Below are positions 15,004 through 17,829 of a DNA stretch of 17,829 nt, piece by piece (position 1 is the stretch's first letter; every line of letters begins with the position of its first letter). The notes beneath the pieces are model-generated. The model was given only the letters and a program-made list of their open reading frames with translations, ran no database searches and was not told the DNA's origin. Both the position numbers and the translations under genes were made by a program. The stretch comes from Acetobacteraceae bacterium (GTDB lineage Bacteria > Pseudomonadota > Alphaproteobacteria > Acetobacterales > Acetobacteraceae). The DNA lies in the NCBI GenBank assembly GCA_030044345.1, contig JASHVY010000082.1, positions 1-17,829 on the forward strand, read 5' to 3'.

Positions 15004-16059
15004 ATGATTGCCAAAACAGAGAAAACTGCACGACTCACTGCTCGCCGACACTTATTGAAGCTGGGCAGCGGAGCAGCAACACTGGCCGCCACAGCGCCGC
15101 TCTTTCGGCCCGCGATCGCCCGTGCGGCGCGGCGGTATAGCATCGCTATCGTTCCAAAGGCGTTGGATATTCTGGTCTTCACCTATGGCCGCTATGGGGC
15201 CGAACAACGCGCGAAGGAGCTCGGCGATGTCGATATTATCTGGTCGGGTCCGACCAACGAGGATGCCAACAAGCAGGCACAGATCCTTGATGACCTGATA
15301 TCGCGCCATGTTGATGCCATCGCAGTCACTGCCGCAGCGCCGCAACCGCTGATCGCGCCAATAAACAGAGCTGTCGATCAGGGGATCATCGTTACCGCGT
15401 GGGACTCGGATGTCCCGGGGAGCAAGCGCCTCCTCTATTACGGCGTGAACAACTACAAGGTCGGGCAGACACTGGGGGAGCTGATCGTGAAAGCGATCGG
15501 CCATAGTGGCCTTGTGGTGCTCGAAAGCGGTGGTCCGGGTGACACCGACCAGAATACGCGGCTGAAGGCCGCCACCGACGTCTTCAAGCAATATCCGGGC
15601 ATCAAGACAATCGGCCCGTTCTTCAATTATGACGACCTCCTCAAAGCACAGGACATGACGGACAACCTTCTCCTGGCCCACCCCGATGCGGCAGCGCTGC
15701 TGATGACCGCCGGCACACCGCTCTTCGGCAAGATGAGCGGCATGCCTCAGCTCATCAAGAACGCGGGCAAGGTCAAGGTGTTCGCGACCGACTGCGCTCC
15801 GACGCAAATGCCATTCGTCAAGATGGGTTATGTCGAGGCGCTGGTGGGACAGGATTACTGGGGCTGGGGTTACCAGTCGGTCAGCATCATTCACAATCTT
15901 CTGACCAACAAGAACTGCAAATATCCCGAGTTCGTGCCGCAGGCTATGCCGGTCATCACAGCCGCAAATGTCGATACATGGATCGACCGCTGGAATAAGG
16001 CGACAAGTGTCGAGGGCGCAGCCCAGGTGTTCAAGGAAGCGCCGATCGGATGCATGTGA
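15004..16059 (+). CDS. RbsB-type sugar-binding protein, Tat-type signal (351 aa)
   Basis: This periplasmic binding protein of the Peripla_BP_4 (RbsB/LsrB-like) family captures the substrate of the CUT2 transporter. The N-terminus has a twin-arginine signal, TARRHLLKLGSGAATLAATAP, ending near AIARAA. The mature part starts YSIAIVPKALDILVFTYGRYGAE. It continues with NEDANKQAQILDDLISRHVDAIAVTA and with GIIVTAWDSDVPG, where the Asp in the xWDSD motif usually contacts sugar hydroxyls. The second lobe includes GLVVLESGGPGDTDQNTRLKA. The length is normal. It is the last gene of the rightward cluster, separated by 152 bases and a hairpin from the propeller gene. Last position is unusual but not rare for a binding protein. 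Confidence 0.92.
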   Translation: MIAKTEKTARLTARRHLLKLGSGAATLAATAPLFRPAIARAARRYSIAIVPKALDILVFTYGRYGAEQRAKELGDVDIIWSGPTNEDANKQAQILDDLISRHVDAIAVTAAAPQPLIAPINRAVDQGIIVTAWDSDVPGSKRLLYYGVNNYKVGQTLGELIVKAIGHSGLVVLESGGPGDTDQNTRLKAATDVFKQYPGIKTIGPFFNYDDLLKAQDMTDNLLLAHPDAAALLMTAGTPLFGKMSGMPQLIKNAGKVKVFATDCAPTQMPFVKMGYVEALVGQDYWGWGYQSVSIIHNLLTNKNCKYPEFVPQAMPVITAANVDTWIDRWNKATSVEGAAQVFKEAPIGCM

Positions 16060-16076
16060 AGGCTGACGGCCTTACG

Positions 16077-16114
16077 TCTGGAGCGTGATGATTTTTTGAT
16101 CGTTACGCTCCAGA
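16077..16114. terminator. Inverted repeat between convergent operons
   Basis: TCTGGAGCGT (16077-16086) and ACGCTCCAGA (16105-16114) form a perfect 10-bp stem around an 18-base loop that contains six T residues. It lies 18 bases after the binding protein stop. A second, smaller stem (AAGGC, loop, GCCTT at 16059-16073) precedes it. Position between convergent genes suggests a terminator working in both directions, though no T tract follows the stem on the plus strand. Confidence 0.5.
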
Positions 16115-16161
16115 CCGGTCTTGCGGAGCGGATTCAAGGCACCCCTTGGATCGTTTCGCTT

Positions 16162-16194
16162 GAGGTCCCCACCGACTTGTCGGCGGGGTGCCCT
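16162..16194. repeat. GC-rich palindrome related to the block inside copy A
   Basis: A near-perfect palindrome (CCCCACCGAC, TT, GTCGGCGGGG; 16167-16188) with flanking GAGGT and TGCCCT matches the reverse complement of 7040-7072 at 30 of 33 positions. It lies 25 bases beyond the minE stop, so it may also help terminate the leftward min operon. Its recurrence shows a dispersed palindromic repeat family. Confidence 0.7.
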
Positions 16195-16218
16195 GATCCC
16201 AGTTAGGCGCGATCCCCT

Positions 16219-16491
16219 CTAGCCGTGGCCGGCAACAGCCGCGCGCATCAGGGTCGGCACTTCAATATCGATCTCGAGCGTCGATATCGGATCCCCGCGA
16301 TCGAGCTTCACCTGCACCTTGTCGCGATCCACGGCCACGTGCTTGGCGATCGCCGTCAGGATCTCCTCCTGCAGCACGGCAACCAAGTCCGACCCCCCGA
16401 CCACCGCGCGCTCATGCGCGAGCAGAACCTGCAGCCGTTCGCGCGCGACAGGTGCGGACTCGCGTCGGCGGAACAACGCAAAAAGATTCAT
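16219..16491 (-). CDS. minE: Cell division topological specificity factor MinE (90 aa)
   Basis: MinE displaces MinD from the membrane and stimulates its ATPase, driving the pole-to-pole oscillation that confines FtsZ to midcell. The N-terminus MNLFALFRRRESAPVARERLQVLLAHER combines the amphipathic membrane-targeting segment with the MinD-activating helix. The rest (EILTAIAKHV, then VQVKLDRGDPISTLEIDIEVP) is the topological specificity domain that dimerises. The length is typical. The ATG overlaps the minD stop by four bases (16488-16491), implying translational coupling. It is the last gene of the leftward operon. Confidence 0.96.
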   Translation of the reverse strand: MNLFALFRRRESAPVARERLQVLLAHERAVVGGSDLVAVLQEEILTAIAKHVAVDRDKVQVKLDRGDPISTLEIDIEVPTLMRAAVAGHG

Positions 16492-17306
16492 GCCACGGCC
16501 CTCCGGCCGAACAGCTTGCCGAAGAACCCGCTCCTCTCAGCCGGAACACTAACCCGGATCTGTTCGCCTTTGAGCCGCCGCGCTGCCTCCGCATAGGCAC
16601 GCGCCGGTGAAGAGGTGGGGCTTGCCAGTGTCACCGGCGCGCCGACATTGGAGGCGCGCAACACTTCCTGGCTTTCGGGGATGATGCCGAGCAACGGAAT
16701 CGAGAGAATCTCCAGCACGTCCTCGGTCTTCAGCATCTCCCCACGGGTCGCACGGGCGGTATCATAGCGGGTGAGCAGCAAATGCTTCGAAATCCGCTGG
16801 CCGCGCTCGGCCTTCTCGGTCTTGGAATCGAGCAGCCCGATGATGCGGTCGGAATCCCGCACAGAGGAAACCTCGGCATTGGTCACCACCACGGCGACGT
16901 CCGCGTGCCGCATGGCAAGCGTGGCACCGCGCTCGATCCCGGCAGGGCTATCGCACAGAATCCAATCGAACTTCTCACGCAGTTCGGAAATCACCCGTGC
17001 GACACCTTCCGAGGTCAGCGCGTCCTTGTCCCGGGTTTGCGAGGCCGGCAAAAGTGCAAGCTTTTCGAGCCGCTTGTCGCGGATCAACGCCTGATGCAGC
17101 TTGGCGTCCCCCTGCACGACATTGACGAGATCGAACACGACGCGGCGTTCGGCACCCATCACCAGATCGAGGTTGCGCAACCCGACATCGAAATCCACCA
17201 CCACGACATTCTCGCCCCCCTGCGCAAGGGCCGCGCCGAGAGCAGCGGTGGAAGTGGTCTTGCCCACGCCGCCTTTGCCGGATGTGACCACCACGACTTG
17301 CGCCAT
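16488..17306 (-). CDS. minD: Septum site-determining ATPase MinD (272 aa)
   Basis: This membrane-cycling ParA/MinD-type ATPase recruits MinC and is regulated by MinE. The start MAQVVVVTSGKGGVGKTT at 17306 is preceded by AAAGGAG and gives the expected length. The deviant Walker A (GKGGVGKTT), switch region VVDFDVGLRNLDLVMG and WILCDSPAGIERG are all typical. The C-terminal GFFGKLFGRR is the amphipathic helix that binds the membrane in the ATP state. The minC stop lies 35 bases upstream. The longer open frame beyond 17306 overlaps minC and is not real. Confidence 0.97.
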   Translation of the reverse strand: MAQVVVVTSGKGGVGKTTSTAALGAALAQGGENVVVVDFDVGLRNLDLVMGAERRVVFDLVNVVQGDAKLHQALIRDKRLEKLALLPASQTRDKDALTSEGVARVISELREKFDWILCDSPAGIERGATLAMRHADVAVVVTNAEVSSVRDSDRIIGLLDSKTEKAERGQRISKHLLLTRYDTARATRGEMLKTEDVLEILSIPLLGIIPESQEVLRASNVGAPVTLASPTSSPARAYAEAARRLKGEQIRVSVPAERSGFFGKLFGRRAVA

Positions 17307-17341
17307 CGCGTTCGGCTCCTTTCCCTCTCGCTCGCCTCTTG

Positions 17342-17829
17342 TCAGTCCATCGGGGCCAGCATCATCGTTTCGCCATCGAGCCAAGCCTGCGCCGGAGCGC
17401 CGTGCAAGGCCGGGTCCCATTCCTCGGCAGTGCGATAGAGACCATCGATCGCGAGCAGCTCGGCCTCCAATCGGCGACAAAAGATCCGGGCGCGCTTGTT
17501 TCCGCAAAACCCGGCGATCGCCCGGCCACGCAGAGCGCCATAGACGTGGATCGAGCCGCCGGCGATGATCTCCGCACCCCAGGCGACCGCGCCAAGAATC
17601 GTCACATCCCCCGCCTCATGCACGATTTGCTGACCGGAGCGCAGTGCCTGCTCGACCAGCAAGGTCGGGCCTTCGGCCGGTCCGGAAGCGGCTTGTGGAG
17701 CCGATAGGGCCTCCGGCACAGGCGATTCCACCGGCACGGAGGCGATTCGTCCTGCCTGCTTCCTGGCCGCGTCGCCGCGAGATGCTGCGGCAGCCGGCCC
17801 GATCGGCCCCCCCCATTTGGCAATGCCGG
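17342..17829 (-). CDS. minC: Septum site-determining protein MinC, C-terminal part (cut by window edge)
   Basis: MinC blocks FtsZ polymerisation away from midcell. About 162 codons are visible and the frame is open to the window edge, so the N-terminal FtsZ-inhibiting domain is largely missing. The visible part is a proline- and alanine-rich linker followed by the C-terminal beta-helix domain: HEAGDVTILGAVAWGAEIIAGGSIHVYGALRGRAIAG, typical for the part that dimerises and binds MinD, then NKRARIFCRRLEAELLAIDG. It is first in the visible leftward min operon. An 8-base C run at 17807-17814 (G run in the coding sense) falls in the linker. Confidence 0.93.
   Translation of the reverse strand, partial: GIAKWGGPIGPAAAASRGDAARKQAGRIASVPVESPVPEALSAPQAASGPAEGPTLLVEQALRSGQQIVHEAGDVTILGAVAWGAEIIAGGSIHVYGALRGRAIAGFCGNKRARIFCRRLEAELLAIDGLYRTAEEWDPALHGAPAQAWLDGETMMLAPMD

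Noticed and set aside
15052..15894. 280-codon minus-strand frame opposite the sugar-binding protein
   Set aside because: It is a shadow of an unmistakable RbsB-type gene.

Overview
The window looks like chromosomal DNA from a GC-rich alphaproteobacterium, probably Hyphomicrobiales (Rhizobiales). This is inferred from the gene families, GTG starts, Tat-type signal peptides on the binding proteins and a minCDE operon; no rRNA or tRNA is present to confirm it. I see no tRNA gene, CRISPR array, transposase or phage gene.

Left part (1-6436). A possible small membrane protein gene (408-656, +) is followed by a leftward pair of exported small proteins: a Rap1a/Tai-like protein and a glycine-zipper lipoprotein (697-1425). 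Next is a complete leftward HAAT-type ABC transporter operon, in transcription order binding protein, livH, livM, livG, livF (6436 down to 1765). livH-livM-livG-livF are joined by three successive 4-base stop/start overlaps. Such systems import branched-chain amino acids, amides or related solutes; the substrate cannot be read from sequence.

Middle part (6437-9731). This is an accessory, partly decayed region. An AT-rich patch is followed by a GntR/FCD regulator gene lying between two inverted copies of one MITE-like element with 20-bp terminal inverted repeats (6869-7256 and 8373-8623). The larger copy carries a 154-bp block of GC-rich palindromes in its centre, and a close relative of one palindrome recurs at 16162-16194. 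Downstream, about 850 bp hold no intact gene and end in the C-terminal remnant of an RbsC-type sugar permease (9477-9701).

Right-centre (9732-16059). A rightward catabolic/transport cluster encodes a mandelate racemase-subgroup enolase-superfamily enzyme, an RbsA-type double ATPase with an apparent frameshift at its very end, an RbsC-type permease, a histidine-rich LVIVD beta-propeller protein and a Tat-exported RbsB-type binding protein. Together these suggest uptake of a sugar or sugar acid, its dehydration or epimerisation, and a propeller protein of unknown role. The GntR regulator is the likely controller. This cluster is the best candidate here for an undescribed pathway.

Right end (16219-17829). 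Convergent to that cluster is the division-site operon minC (cut by the window edge), minD, minE, with minD and minE overlapping by 4 bases. The 160-bp gap between the two convergent operons contains two strong inverted repeats.
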